Assembly: GCF_003438075.1 (NCBI RefSeq)
Contig: NZ_QSTA01000005.1
Span: 42,133 to 106,132 of the forward strand
Length of the DNA: 64,000 nt
Direction of reading: 5' to 3'
Source of the DNA: Eubacterium sp. OM08-24
GTDB lineage: Bacteria; Bacillota; Clostridia; Oscillospirales; Acutalibacteraceae
Of the stretch, positions 42,365 to 50,688 are shown in pieces. The stretch's first letter is position 1. Each line of letters opens with the position of its first letter. The notes beneath the pieces are model-generated. The model had not been told where the DNA came from. It made no database searches and was given only the letters and a program-made list of their open reading frames with translations. Position numbers and translations under genes: made by a program.

Positions 42365-43144
42365 ATGCGTTTGTATATAATTACAAAACGAACCTTGTTT
42401 TCAATCGGATTTTGCCTGCTGATTGGCGTAATTGCAGGCGGAATTGCTCTTACTTCTACCGTTCAGGCGATTCAAACTGCGAGCACACAGCGAGAAATCC
42501 CCATTTACTGCGTTGATACCGACAAAAAGCAGGTGGCGCTGTCTTTTGACGCCGCATGGGGCAACGAGCAAACCGAGCATTTGCTTGATATTCTCGATAA
42601 ATACAATGTAAAAACAACATTTTTCCTTGTTGGCGACTGGGTGGAAAAATACCCCGAATCAGTCAAGGAAATTGCAAAGCGAGGGCACGATGTGGGCAAT
42701 CACAGCAGCACACATCCGCATATGACGCAAATGTCGGTTGATGATATGAACACTCAGATACAGACCTGCAACGAAAAGATTAAGGCTTTAACGGGCAACT
42801 GCCCTACCCTGTTTCGTGCTCCTTACGGCGACTACAATAACGATGTTGTAAAAGCGGTCAAAGCTAATAATATGTACTGCGTGCAGTGGGATGTTGACAG
42901 CCTTGATTGGAAAGACCCCACGCCAAATCAAATTACGCTCAATATTACAAATAAGCTCAAGGACGGCAGTATAATACTTATGCACAACGGCGCAACAAAT
43001 ACACCTGAGGCTCTGCCTATGGTAATTGAGGCGATAAAAGCGCAGGGATACGAAATAGTGCCAATCAGTCAGATTTTACTTAAAGGCGATTACACAACCG
43101 ATGTGCAGGGTAAAATGCTCCCTGCTCAAAATGCCACATCATAA
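42365..43144 (+). CDS. PdaB-like polysaccharide deacetylase
   Basis: Membrane-anchored or secreted NodB-domain protein, 259 residues, with one N-terminal hydrophobic segment (about 10-35). The catalytic motifs are LSFDAAWGNEQ (motif 1), HSSTHPHM (metal-binding His pair), RAPYGDYN (motif 3) and LMHNG. Motif 1 has FDAAW instead of FDDG. The FD-[AI]-[AS]-W form is typical of the PdaB subfamily, which acts in spore formation and may be an atypical deacetylase. This fits the other sporulation genes in the window. Its ribosome site is buried in a hairpin. Confidence 0.87.
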   Translation: MRLYIITKRTLFSIGFCLLIGVIAGGIALTSTVQAIQTASTQREIPIYCVDTDKKQVALSFDAAWGNEQTEHLLDILDKYNVKTTFFLVGDWVEKYPESVKEIAKRGHDVGNHSSTHPHMTQMSVDDMNTQIQTCNEKIKALTGNCPTLFRAPYGDYNNDVVKAVKANNMYCVQWDVDSLDWKDPTPNQITLNITNKLKDGSIILMHNGATNTPEALPMVIEAIKAQGYEIVPISQILLKGDYTTDVQGKMLPAQNATS

Positions 43145-43249
43145 TGTTTTAGCGAAGCAACAATCAGGCAATCACTAAACTATATGTCAAAATTATAAAA
43201 GTTTGGTCTAAATTTTTTAATTATTCCTCTTAAACTCTTCTCTGATTAA

Positions 43250-43288
43250 CAGCAAAAAGCCTCCGCAATCAAGCGGAGGCTGATTTTA
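43250..43288. terminator. Terminator between the deacetylase gene and the small minus-strand ORF
   Basis: 9-bp stem AGCCTCCGC/GCGGAGGCT with a 6-base loop. The minus-strand tail is TTTTTGCTG and the plus-strand tail GATTTTATG, so it can serve both sides and best serves the minus strand. Confidence 0.85.
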
Positions 43289-43294
43289 TGGGAT

Positions 43295-43477
43295 TTATTC
43301 TGCAACCTGATTAAAAATAGCTTCCTTTAAAGCCTTTCTCTGCTCGCTTGTAACAGTCACCTTTGGAATATCCTGCGGCTTTGCAAGTGAATATGTGATT
43401 GTGCTGTTTGAAGTTATTGATGCAGCCGCAATGGCATTGTCAATAAGTTTATCATTATATATTATTTTTACTGTCAA
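43295..43477 (-). pseudogene. Small ORF, probably a 3' gene remnant
   Basis: A 60-codon frame (KIIYNDKLIDNAIAAASITS...) ending in AIFNQVAE, with codon choice like its neighbours and a good terminator 14 bases after its stop. The only available start is TTG at 43477, and no ribosome site precedes it; a TAA lies three codons upstream. I read it as the conserved tail of a decayed gene or as a very small gene of unknown function. Nothing is recognised in the protein. Confidence 0.4.
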
Positions 43478-43490
43478 TAAATGTTAAAAC

Positions 43491-43542
43491 AAAAATTCCC
43501 TTACAAACCAATATAAATTTTACCTAACCGGTCTGTAAGGAA
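43491..43542 (-). terminator. Terminator of the aminotransferase gene
   Basis: Minus strand: TTCCTTACAGACC pairs with GGTTTGTAAGGGAA (one bulge, one G-U) and is followed by TTTTTG. Confidence 0.75.
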
Positions 43543-43566
43543 GTTTTTATTATATTACATTAAATT

Positions 43567-44772
43567 TTACTTTAAAGTATTAATGCACTGCTTAAAGGTT
43601 TCTATTACATACCAAGCGTCATCGTCTGACATTGTGGTGTTAAGCGGAAGTGTAAGCTGATTTTTGTGCATATTATAGGTGTTCGGGAAATCGGCTATCT
43701 TAAAGCCTCTCTTCATATACGCAGAAAGCATTGGCAACGGCTTAAAATGAACATTGCACATAACGCCGTTTTCAGCCATCATATTATAGAACTTGTTGCG
43801 GTACTCATCATCTCTGCCGATAAATCTGACAAAGTACAAATGACCGCTGCTCCTATGGTTTTCATCGCAATGGTTAAGAACCTGTATGGGCAAATCCTTG
43901 AACTCCTCATTATAAAGGCGGATAAGCTCATGCCTGCGCTCAAGTATTTTTTCATATCGCTGCAGCTGCACCACACCCAATGCCGCCAAAATATCAGGCA
44001 TATTACACTTATACTGGGTATCCACAACATCGTATTCCCAAGACGCAACCTTGTTTTTCTGATAGGCATCCTTTGTCTGTCCATGGAGAGAAAGGAGCAT
44101 ATACTGCTTGTATATATCTTCCTCATCAAGCCATTCGTGCGGACGATGCACCGCTGCACCGCCCTCGGCAGTAGTCATATTCTTAACTGCATGAAAGCTG
44201 AAGTTGGTAAAGTCGGCAATTTCGCCGCACATTTTGCCCTTTCGTCTTGCACCAAAGGCGTGTGCTCCGTCTGCTATAACAATAACTCTGCCAAACTTTT
44301 CCTGAATTTCATTTTTAGGACTGAAAACGCTCTTTTGGCGCTCAACAGCCTCAAAAATTCTGTCATAATCACAAATAACACCTGCAAGGTCAACAGGAAT
44401 AATTGCCTTGGTATTGTGATTAATGGCAGCCTCCATTTTATCGTAATCCATTTCAAAACTGCCGCTCTTGCAGTCAATCATAACAGGTTTTGCACCTACA
44501 TGATAAACGATTGATGCCGTAGCAGTGTAAGTATAGGCAGGTACAATTACCTCGTCGCCGGGGCCTATGCCGAGAATACGAAGTGTAAGCTCTGCACAAG
44601 AGGTTTGTGATGAAAGGCAAACTGCCCTTTCAACATTGCAATACTCGGCAATACGATTTTCAAAAAGCTTAGTTTCAGGGCCGGTAGTAATCCAACCTGA
44701 TTTCAGTACCTTTACAACTTCATCAATTTCAGCCTGAGTAATATCAGGCGGTGAAAACGGAATTTTTCTCAT
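43567..44772 (-). CDS. DegT/DnrJ/EryC1/StrS-family aminotransferase
   Basis: PLP-dependent sugar aminotransferase (aspartate aminotransferase fold), 401 residues from ATG 44772. AAGGAG lies 8 bases before this ATG; a start 42 bases upstream has none. Seen: SGWITTGPETKLFE, VCLSSQTSCAELTLRILGIGPGDEV (as separate blocks), VIPVDLAG, ADGAHAFGA and the PLP lysine in NFSFHAVKNMTTAEGG. Such enzymes make amino-sugars for surface glycans from nucleotide-linked keto-sugars. No nucleotide-sugar or glycosyltransferase genes adjoin it, so the pathway is unknown. It has its own promoter and terminator. Confidence 0.9.
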   Translation of the reverse strand: MRKIPFSPPDITQAEIDEVVKVLKSGWITTGPETKLFENRIAEYCNVERAVCLSSQTSCAELTLRILGIGPGDEVIVPAYTYTATASIVYHVGAKPVMIDCKSGSFEMDYDKMEAAINHNTKAIIPVDLAGVICDYDRIFEAVERQKSVFSPKNEIQEKFGRVIVIADGAHAFGARRKGKMCGEIADFTNFSFHAVKNMTTAEGGAAVHRPHEWLDEEDIYKQYMLLSLHGQTKDAYQKNKVASWEYDVVDTQYKCNMPDILAALGVVQLQRYEKILERRHELIRLYNEEFKDLPIQVLNHCDENHRSSGHLYFVRFIGRDDEYRNKFYNMMAENGVMCNVHFKPLPMLSAYMKRGFKIADFPNTYNMHKNQLTLPLNTTMSDDDAWYVIETFKQCINTLK

Positions 44773-44865
44773 TTCAACTTCTCCTTGTAACGGGATATTC
44801 AGTGAAAACAACAAATATATTAAAATACCATAAAATCTTATTTTATATTTTAAATGCTAAACTTC

Positions 44866-44894
44866 ATTATACAACATATGTTTATAAAAGTAAA
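44866..44894 (-). promoter_or_regulatory. Promoter of the aminotransferase gene
   Basis: Minus strand TTTACT, 17-base spacer, TATAAT, starting about 21 bases beyond the spoIIID stop. Confidence 0.75.
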
Positions 44895-44914
44895 GCAAAC
44901 AAATTAACTTTTCA

Positions 44915-45208
44915 CTACTTTTGTTCACAATTTCTCAATTTTTCCCTTTCCTTTTCCTGCTTTTTTAACAGATATTTATTTCTTGTAGCCATTCCGCCCC
45001 TTATGTGTCGCTCGCTTTTGTTGGTTTCAAGAATTTGCCGCACCTCACGATACAACGCAGGATTTACCTTGCGCAACCGCTGGCTCACATCTTTATGTAC
45101 CGTAGACTTTGAAATTCCGAATTTCTTTGCCGCTTTTCTTACAGTTGCCTTGCTTTCTATTATATATTCTCCGAGCATTGCCGCCCGTTCTTCAACTATG
45201 CCTTTCAT
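44915..45208 (-). CDS. spoIIID: Stage III sporulation regulator SpoIIID
   Basis: Mother-cell transcription factor acting with sigma-E and sigma-K genes. 97 residues. The family hallmark is ERAAMLGEYIIESKATVRKAA, then the helix-turn-helix FGISKSTVHKDVSQRL and the basic extension GGMATRNKYL, present at residues 6-80. GGAGGGG is close before the ATG. It is transcribed divergently from the transglutaminase gene. The 272-base gap holds a CTTGCATACGCAAG palindrome, but no sigma-E promoter could be fixed with confidence. Confidence 0.96.
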   Translation of the reverse strand: MKGIVEERAAMLGEYIIESKATVRKAAKKFGISKSTVHKDVSQRLRKVNPALYREVRQILETNKSERHIRGGMATRNKYLLKKQEKEREKLRNCEQK

Positions 45209-45480
45209 AAATTCCCCTCCGTATGGTTTATGCTAAATTATATGAAAGTCGCAACTTGCGTATGCAAGATAATATAGTTTGTGGAAAACAGACATTTTTC
45301 TCTAAGATTATTTAGGTAAAAATCAAAGAAAAAGGTAGTGTTTTAGCTATAATGATGAAAAGCAGACGAAAACTTTGTGAGTTTATCCGCCTTGTTATAT
45401 ATTACAAAATACGCTAAAATATATATAGCACACAAATATGTTTTTGTTTACTATATTCAAAATTAAAGGAGGTTGGAATT

Positions 45481-47013
45481 TTGAAAAAACATAGTATTTT
45501 TGCTAACGCATTGTCTGTTTTTACGGTTGCCGCAATTCTCTCTTCCCTCTGTTTATTCTCTGTTTCTGCCTCTGCCGAAGAAATATCTGTTGGAAGTCCA
45601 AATTATATTTCGTATAACAAAGATTTTTATAATGCAAACACCGAACTTTGCAACACTCTTGCGCAGGGAATGGAAAATTTGCAGAATGAAATCGACATTG
45701 AAAAGTATCAATTATCAATTAACGATGTAAAAAGCGCTATGCGCACTGTATCGGAAACAAGTCCAGAGCTGTTTTATGTAAGCAAAACCACTTACAGCCT
45801 CGCTATTGGCACTTGCGTGGCAAGGGTTATGCCAAAATACACCTACACAAACGCTCAGGTTAAAACAATGCGTGAAAAACTCGATAAAAGGACAACTGAA
45901 ATTCTTTCAAAAATAGATCCGGATATGACGGATTTTCAGAAAGCCGTTACTATTCACGATGAAATTATACTTAACTGCGAGTATTCCAATGTTCCTGATT
46001 CGGGTAATCTTCGCACTTCCGTTTACGATTGCCTTGTAAACGGATACGCAAACTGTCAGGGATATGCAAGCTCGCTGTCTTATCTGCTTGAAAAGGTCGG
46101 CATAAACTCAGAGATAGTTGAATCCACACAAATGAACCATATATGGAATCTTGTAGAAATTGACGGCAGCTACTACCATGTTGATGCTACATTTGACGAT
46201 CCTACTCCCGACAGACTCGGATTTGTTTCGCACAAATATTTTCTTTTGAGCGACAGCGCAATCAAAACTTCCGCCGATATTTCGGTGCATTACGGATTTA
46301 AAACTTCAAATCCTTGCAGCAGCACTTTGTTTGACAATTCCTATTACAGAACGCTGAACACCAAATTCAATTATGTAAACGGCAGATTTTATGCCGCCGA
46401 CAACAATTACAACAGTGATTTTTCAAAATGTATAATCACATTTGACCCCGAGAGCGGCTATTGTGAACCTGTTGCCACTATCTCCGATAAATGGTACACA
46501 AACGCAGGCTTAAACTATTGGCAGGACAGTTTTATCAGTACAGCCGAATATAACGGCAAGCTGTACTTTAACCTCAACAATACAATTTGCAGATACAACA
46601 ACGAAGACGGCACTGTAACCAGAGTTACCGATAAAAACAACACCTCCGATTATACCTATATTTTCGGAATAAAAGTTGATGATAACGGTAATTTCCTTGC
46701 CGATGTAAAAAAATCTCCGATGGATAACGCAAACATTGTTAAAATCGCACTTTTGCCCGAAAGCAAACAGGAAAAGCTTGATATTGGTCTTGGCAAAGGT
46801 GATGCCCTTGTAATTCCTAAATTTTTACTTGGCGACATCAACGAGGACGGCAGTCTTTCCGTTCTTGATGTTACACTTTTACAAATGATTTGCACTCACT
46901 CTGTTGAACCGACTTCAAATCAACAGCTTGCCGCCGATTATAATAACGATGGCAAAATTGATGTAAACGATGCAACGGCATTGCAGATTTACTTAACATC
47001 TCAAAACAGTTAA
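45481..47013 (+). CDS. Secreted transglutaminase-like protein with C-terminal dockerin
   Basis: 510 residues starting at TTG 45481, 8 bases after AAAGGAGG. A signal peptide ends around residue 32 (SVSASA-EE). The transglutaminase-like (cysteine protease fold) core at about 150-250 has Cys in NCQGYASSL, His in MNHIWNLVE and Asp in YHVDATFDDP, a complete triad. A beta-rich region of unknown fold follows. The type I dockerin (about 450-508) has two calcium loops, DINEDGSLSVLDVTLLQ and DYNNDGKIDVNDATALQ. It is thus exported and docked on a cohesin-bearing scaffold. Likely acts as a protease or cross-linker in the extracellular complex; the substrate is unknown. Confidence 0.92.
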   Translation: MKKHSIFANALSVFTVAAILSSLCLFSVSASAEEISVGSPNYISYNKDFYNANTELCNTLAQGMENLQNEIDIEKYQLSINDVKSAMRTVSETSPELFYVSKTTYSLAIGTCVARVMPKYTYTNAQVKTMREKLDKRTTEILSKIDPDMTDFQKAVTIHDEIILNCEYSNVPDSGNLRTSVYDCLVNGYANCQGYASSLSYLLEKVGINSEIVESTQMNHIWNLVEIDGSYYHVDATFDDPTPDRLGFVSHKYFLLSDSAIKTSADISVHYGFKTSNPCSSTLFDNSYYRTLNTKFNYVNGRFYAADNNYNSDFSKCIITFDPESGYCEPVATISDKWYTNAGLNYWQDSFISTAEYNGKLYFNLNNTICRYNNEDGTVTRVTDKNNTSDYTYIFGIKVDDNGNFLADVKKSPMDNANIVKIALLPESKQEKLDIGLGKGDALVIPKFLLGDINEDGSLSVLDVTLLQMICTHSVEPTSNQQLAADYNNDGKIDVNDATALQIYLTSQNS

Positions 47014-47041
47014 TTCTTTTTCATTTTTTACTGTTTCTCCT

Positions 47042-47125
47042 AAAAAAGGCAGTTCCGCTTGTCGGGACTGCCTGTACTCTTTCATTTCAACAAAAAAACG
47101 CCGACAGTTGAGCGGCGCTTTTTGC
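47042..47125. terminator. Two-hairpin bidirectional terminator region
   Basis: First stem AGGCAGTTCC/GGGACTGCCT (47047-47073, 10 bp with one G-U), with TTTTTT on the minus strand. Second stem CGCCG/CGGCG (47099-47117) is followed by CTTTTTGC on the plus strand and GTTTTTTTG on the minus strand. They end the transglutaminase transcript and the converging DUF624 gene transcript. Confidence 0.8.
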
Positions 47126-47131
47126 TTTATT

Positions 47132-48013
47132 TTATTTACCTGTTTTTTCAATAGATTTTGTGTTAGCTTCATTTTTTATCATCTTACCGTTTACAAATAC
47201 ATAGTCGCTGTTGCTGTCTGCTCTTTCAACGGCTTGCTGCTCCGCTATTTTTTCAACCTTTTCTTCAAATTCCTTATCCACATAAGCCGAAGAACCTGTA
47301 AACGAACCTACATTTTCCTGCAAGCCCTTAGCTATTATTGCATTAACGCCATAAGCCGAAATCAGCGGATAAAATATTACTGCGGCAATTATTGCAATCA
47401 CCAACATTACCCCCTCCGCTGCAGCTATCCATAATATAAAGCAAAGTGAAACGGCAATAAAAAGAAGCATAGCCAAAATATTTTTTAAAATATTTCCAAA
47501 AACAAGTATAAATGAATTTTTGTAAATATCCCAAATTTTCAGCTCGTAGGTAACCGACATAATCGGCACATAAAACATCATAGATGTAAGAATAAGCGAA
47601 AACAAGACATATACCGTCAGCATTGAACCGTAAACCAAACTTTCGCTCATCAGTGAAAAATAATACATCATTGCAAAAACGGAACACGCAACGATTGCAT
47701 AAGTTACAACACCATGCAATAAAAAAGCTTTGAAATTCTCTTTTACGGCATTAAAATATGTTTTTACAACAGGAACTTCTTTCTTTTCAATTCCTATCTT
47801 TCGGATAATCATAACAAGTCCCGCAAAAAAAGGCATTGACGGTATAATACCCAAACACCATACTATTATATTGTTAAATCCGGTAATATAACCTATCAGT
47901 ACAAATATTACCGTAAACAACGCAAAAACACCTGCATTAATAAGCTGCGCAATCAACAGCTTTGGAAATTCAGTAAAAAATCGAGCAAATGCACTCTTTG
48001 AAAATCTATTCAT
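47132..48013 (-). CDS. DUF624 (YesL-like) membrane protein
   Basis: 293 residues from the ATG at 48013, behind GAAGG. Five or six membrane segments lie in the first 225 residues, then a charged cytoplasmic tail of about 60 residues. The N-terminal FSKSAFARFFTEFPKLL and CLGIIPSMPFFAGLVMIIRK match the YesL/DUF624 pattern. These proteins usually lie beside carbohydrate ABC transporter genes, as here, where a solute-binding-protein gene starts divergently at 48374. Function is unknown; a transporter-associated or regulatory role is inferred from context. Confidence 0.8.
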   Translation of the reverse strand: MNRFSKSAFARFFTEFPKLLIAQLINAGVFALFTVIFVLIGYITGFNNIIVWCLGIIPSMPFFAGLVMIIRKIGIEKKEVPVVKTYFNAVKENFKAFLLHGVVTYAIVACSVFAMMYYFSLMSESLVYGSMLTVYVLFSLILTSMMFYVPIMSVTYELKIWDIYKNSFILVFGNILKNILAMLLFIAVSLCFILWIAAAEGVMLVIAIIAAVIFYPLISAYGVNAIIAKGLQENVGSFTGSSAYVDKEFEEKVEKIAEQQAVERADSNSDYVFVNGKMIKNEANTKSIEKTGK

Positions 48014-48266
48014 AATAACCTTCTCTTCAAAAAAATATTTATTAAATTTTACCATACTATCAGCTTTTATAGCAATAGTAAATTTGGATTTATTAATTAC
48101 AAAACTGTAAATAGAATAAATTATTTATGCTTTATTTCTGTTATAATGCCAAAACAGCTCAGATTTTGACTGGAAAATTTGCCGTAATCTTTTGTAATTG
48201 TTTGATTTACGCAACACTGTGTTTTTATAAGAAACATAAATTTTTTTAACTTTTTTCAAAAAACTC

Positions 48267-48295
48267 TTGCAAGTGTGACAAAAATATGTTATTCT
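48267..48295 (+). promoter_or_regulatory. Promoter of the second sugar ABC operon
   Basis: TTGCAA, 17-base spacer, TATTCT, about 79 bases before the ATG at 48374. The -35 and spacing match the promoter of the first ABC operon (13001-13029). Confidence 0.7.
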
Positions 48296-48373
48296 TGTGG
48301 TGATAAAAGAAAAGCAAGAGGTGCTTTTCAAAAATGCTCAACCGAGCAAATAAAAGAAATTAAGGTGAAAATT

Positions 48374-49720
48374 ATGAAAAAATCAACAATCATCAGAGCT
48401 TCGGCTCTCTCAGTTGCTGCTCTTATGGCCGCAACATCACTTGTAGGCTGCGGTGGCAGCGCAAGCTCAGACGGCGGCAGCAAATCAGACGGCGCTAAAA
48501 AAGGTTCGGTTTATTATTTAAACTTTAAACCTGAGCAGGACAAGGATTGGCAGGCTTTAGCAGCTAAGTATACTGAAGAAACAGGCGTTAAGGTTACTGT
48601 TGAAACAGCTGCCGAGGGTACATACGAATCAACTCTTACAGCTGCAATGGACAAGGACAACGCTCCTACACTCTTCCAGGTAAACGGCCCTGTAGGTCTT
48701 GCAAACTGGAAAGATTATTGCTATGACCTTAAAGATTCACAGCTTTATTCACAGCTAACAAATCAGGATGATTTTGCTCTTAAAGAAGGCGACAGCGTTT
48801 ACGGCATTGCTTATGTTGTAGAAACATACGGTATTATTTACAACAAGACACTTCTTAAGAAATATTTTGATTCTGATTTTGCAACAATTAAATCAATTGA
48901 CAAGCTCAACAACTTTGCAGCTTTAAAGACTGTTGCAGACGAAATTCAGGCTCACGCTTCTGACCTTGGCGTTAAGGGCGCATTCACATCGGCAGGTATG
49001 GATTCATCTTCAGACTGGAGATTCAAGACTCACCTTGCTAACCTCCCAATCTACTATGAGTACAAGGCAGACGGTATTACATCTACAGACGCTATCAAGG
49101 GTACATACCTTGACAACTACAAGAACATCTTTGATCTTTACATCACAGATTCAACTTGTGCTCCGACTGATCTTGCAAACAAGACAGCTACAGACGCTGT
49201 AACAGAGTTTACATCAGGCGAGGCTGTATTCTATCAGAACGGTACTTGGGAATACACAGGTATTAAGGACGCAGGTCTTACAGACGACGATCTCGGTATG
49301 CTCCCGATTTACATCGGTGTTGACGGCGAAGAGAATCAGGGACTTTGCACAGGTTCTGAGAACTACTGGTGTGTAAACAAAAACGCAAGTGAAGATGACA
49401 TCAACGCTACACTTGATTTCGTAAACTGGTGTGTAACAAGCGAAACAGGTACAGCTGCAATGGCTGACAATATGGGCTTTGTAATTCCTTTCAAGGCTGC
49501 TAAGGAAGCTACCAATGTATTTGTAAAGGCTGATGCTGAATACACAGCAGCAGGCAAAACTCCGGTAAGCTGGAACTTTACAACAATGCCAAGTGAAGAC
49601 TGGAAAAACGGCGTAGGTACAGCTCTTACACAGTATGCAGCAGGCACAGGCTCATGGGACGATGTTAAGACAGCATTCGTACAGGGCTGGGCTACAGAAT
49701 ACGCTAAGGCTAACGGCTAA
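48374..49720 (+). CDS. Sugar ABC transporter solute-binding lipoprotein
   Basis: 448 residues from ATG 48374 (AAGGTGA upstream; the 33 residues encoded further upstream in frame are not family-like). Lipobox SLVGC, lipidated at Cys26, then a short Ser/Gly linker. Family 1 solute-binding fold with VKVTVETAAEGTYESTL, FQVNGPVG, GIAYVVETYGIIYN and FYQNGTWEY. It delivers an oligosaccharide to the two permeases downstream. The sugar is not determined; the whole set resembles CUT1 transporters of plant or starch oligosaccharides. It is separated from the permeases by a terminator hairpin. Confidence 0.92.
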   Translation: MKKSTIIRASALSVAALMAATSLVGCGGSASSDGGSKSDGAKKGSVYYLNFKPEQDKDWQALAAKYTEETGVKVTVETAAEGTYESTLTAAMDKDNAPTLFQVNGPVGLANWKDYCYDLKDSQLYSQLTNQDDFALKEGDSVYGIAYVVETYGIIYNKTLLKKYFDSDFATIKSIDKLNNFAALKTVADEIQAHASDLGVKGAFTSAGMDSSSDWRFKTHLANLPIYYEYKADGITSTDAIKGTYLDNYKNIFDLYITDSTCAPTDLANKTATDAVTEFTSGEAVFYQNGTWEYTGIKDAGLTDDDLGMLPIYIGVDGEENQGLCTGSENYWCVNKNASEDDINATLDFVNWCVTSETGTAAMADNMGFVIPFKAAKEATNVFVKADAEYTAAGKTPVSWNFTTMPSEDWKNGVGTALTQYAAGTGSWDDVKTAFVQGWATEYAKANG

Positions 49721-49759
49721 TCCGTAAATCCATTAATCATTAAAGGTTAAAATGTATGG

Positions 49760-49792
49760 CAGGGGAGGCGGCATCGTCTTCCCTGTTTTTTT
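49760..49792 (+). terminator. Terminator-like hairpin inside the second ABC operon
   Basis: 9-bp stem with two G-U pairs (CAGGGGAGG with TCTTCCCTG), 8-base loop and seven T. It lies between the binding-protein and first permease genes, with no new promoter visible after it, so it probably attenuates the permeases. Confidence 0.85.
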
Positions 49793-49809
49793 GACAGAAA
49801 GGTAAAAAT

Positions 49810-50688
49810 ATGTTTAAAAAACGCAGCAGAAAAATATATTTTCTTGTTTTTGTTGTGCCTACTCTTATTGCTTTTATGATCGGCTTTATATACCCATTCT
49901 TTCAGGGCATATACCTTTCGTTCTGTAAATTCCGTACAACAAGTAATGCAACCTGGGTAGGTTTTGACAACTACATAAAAGCTTTTCAGAACGAATCGTT
50001 TATCCGCTCATTCTGGTTTACCGCACTTTTTGTGGTAGTATCGGTAATTCTCATTAACGCAATCGCTTTCTTTGTCGCCTATGCTCTTACGCTTGGCATA
50101 AGAGGCTCAAATGTTTTCAGAACCGTTTTCTTTATGCCAAACCTTATTGGCGGTATTATTCTCGGTTACATTTGGAAACTTATTTTTGACGGTATTTTGC
50201 AGAATTTCGGCACAAACCTTGTGCTTGACGCAAGATTTGGCTTTTGGGGACTTATAATTCTTATGTGCTGGCAACAAGCAGGATATATGATGATTATTTA
50301 CATAGCCGGTTTCCAAAGTGTTCCGTCAGACCTTTATGAGGCGGCAAAAATAGACGGTGCAAACAAAAAGCAGTTACTTACAAATGTAACTCTTCCAATG
50401 ATGGCTCCATCAATTACAATTTGTACATTCCTTACACTTACAAACTCATTTAAATTGTTTGACCAGAACCTTGCCCTCACAGGCGGCGCTCCGGGCGTGG
50501 TATCAGAAACAAGCGGTACAATGATTTATCAAACACAGATGATGGCGCTCAATATTTACAACACATTCTACGCTAATCAGAACTCAAGAGGTGTTGGTCA
50601 GGCTGAGGCTGTAATCTTCTTTGTAATCGTTGTAGTTATAGCACTTGCACAGCTTTACTTTACAAGAAAGAGGGAGGTGCAGCAGTAA
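49810..50688 (+). CDS. Sugar ABC transporter permease (MalF/UgpA-like)
   Basis: 292-residue CUT1 permease with six membrane segments. It starts FKKRSRKIYFLVFVVPTLIAF. The EAA loop is VPSDLYEAAKIDGANKKQ. It forms the channel with the next gene product. AGAAAGG precedes the ATG, and the stop overlaps the next start (TAATG). The ATPase subunit is not encoded here. Confidence 0.93.
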   Translation: MFKKRSRKIYFLVFVVPTLIAFMIGFIYPFFQGIYLSFCKFRTTSNATWVGFDNYIKAFQNESFIRSFWFTALFVVVSVILINAIAFFVAYALTLGIRGSNVFRTVFFMPNLIGGIILGYIWKLIFDGILQNFGTNLVLDARFGFWGLIILMCWQQAGYMMIIYIAGFQSVPSDLYEAAKIDGANKKQLLTNVTLPMMAPSITICTFLTLTNSFKLFDQNLALTGGAPGVVSETSGTMIYQTQMMALNIYNTFYANQNSRGVGQAEAVIFFVIVVVIALAQLYFTRKREVQQ

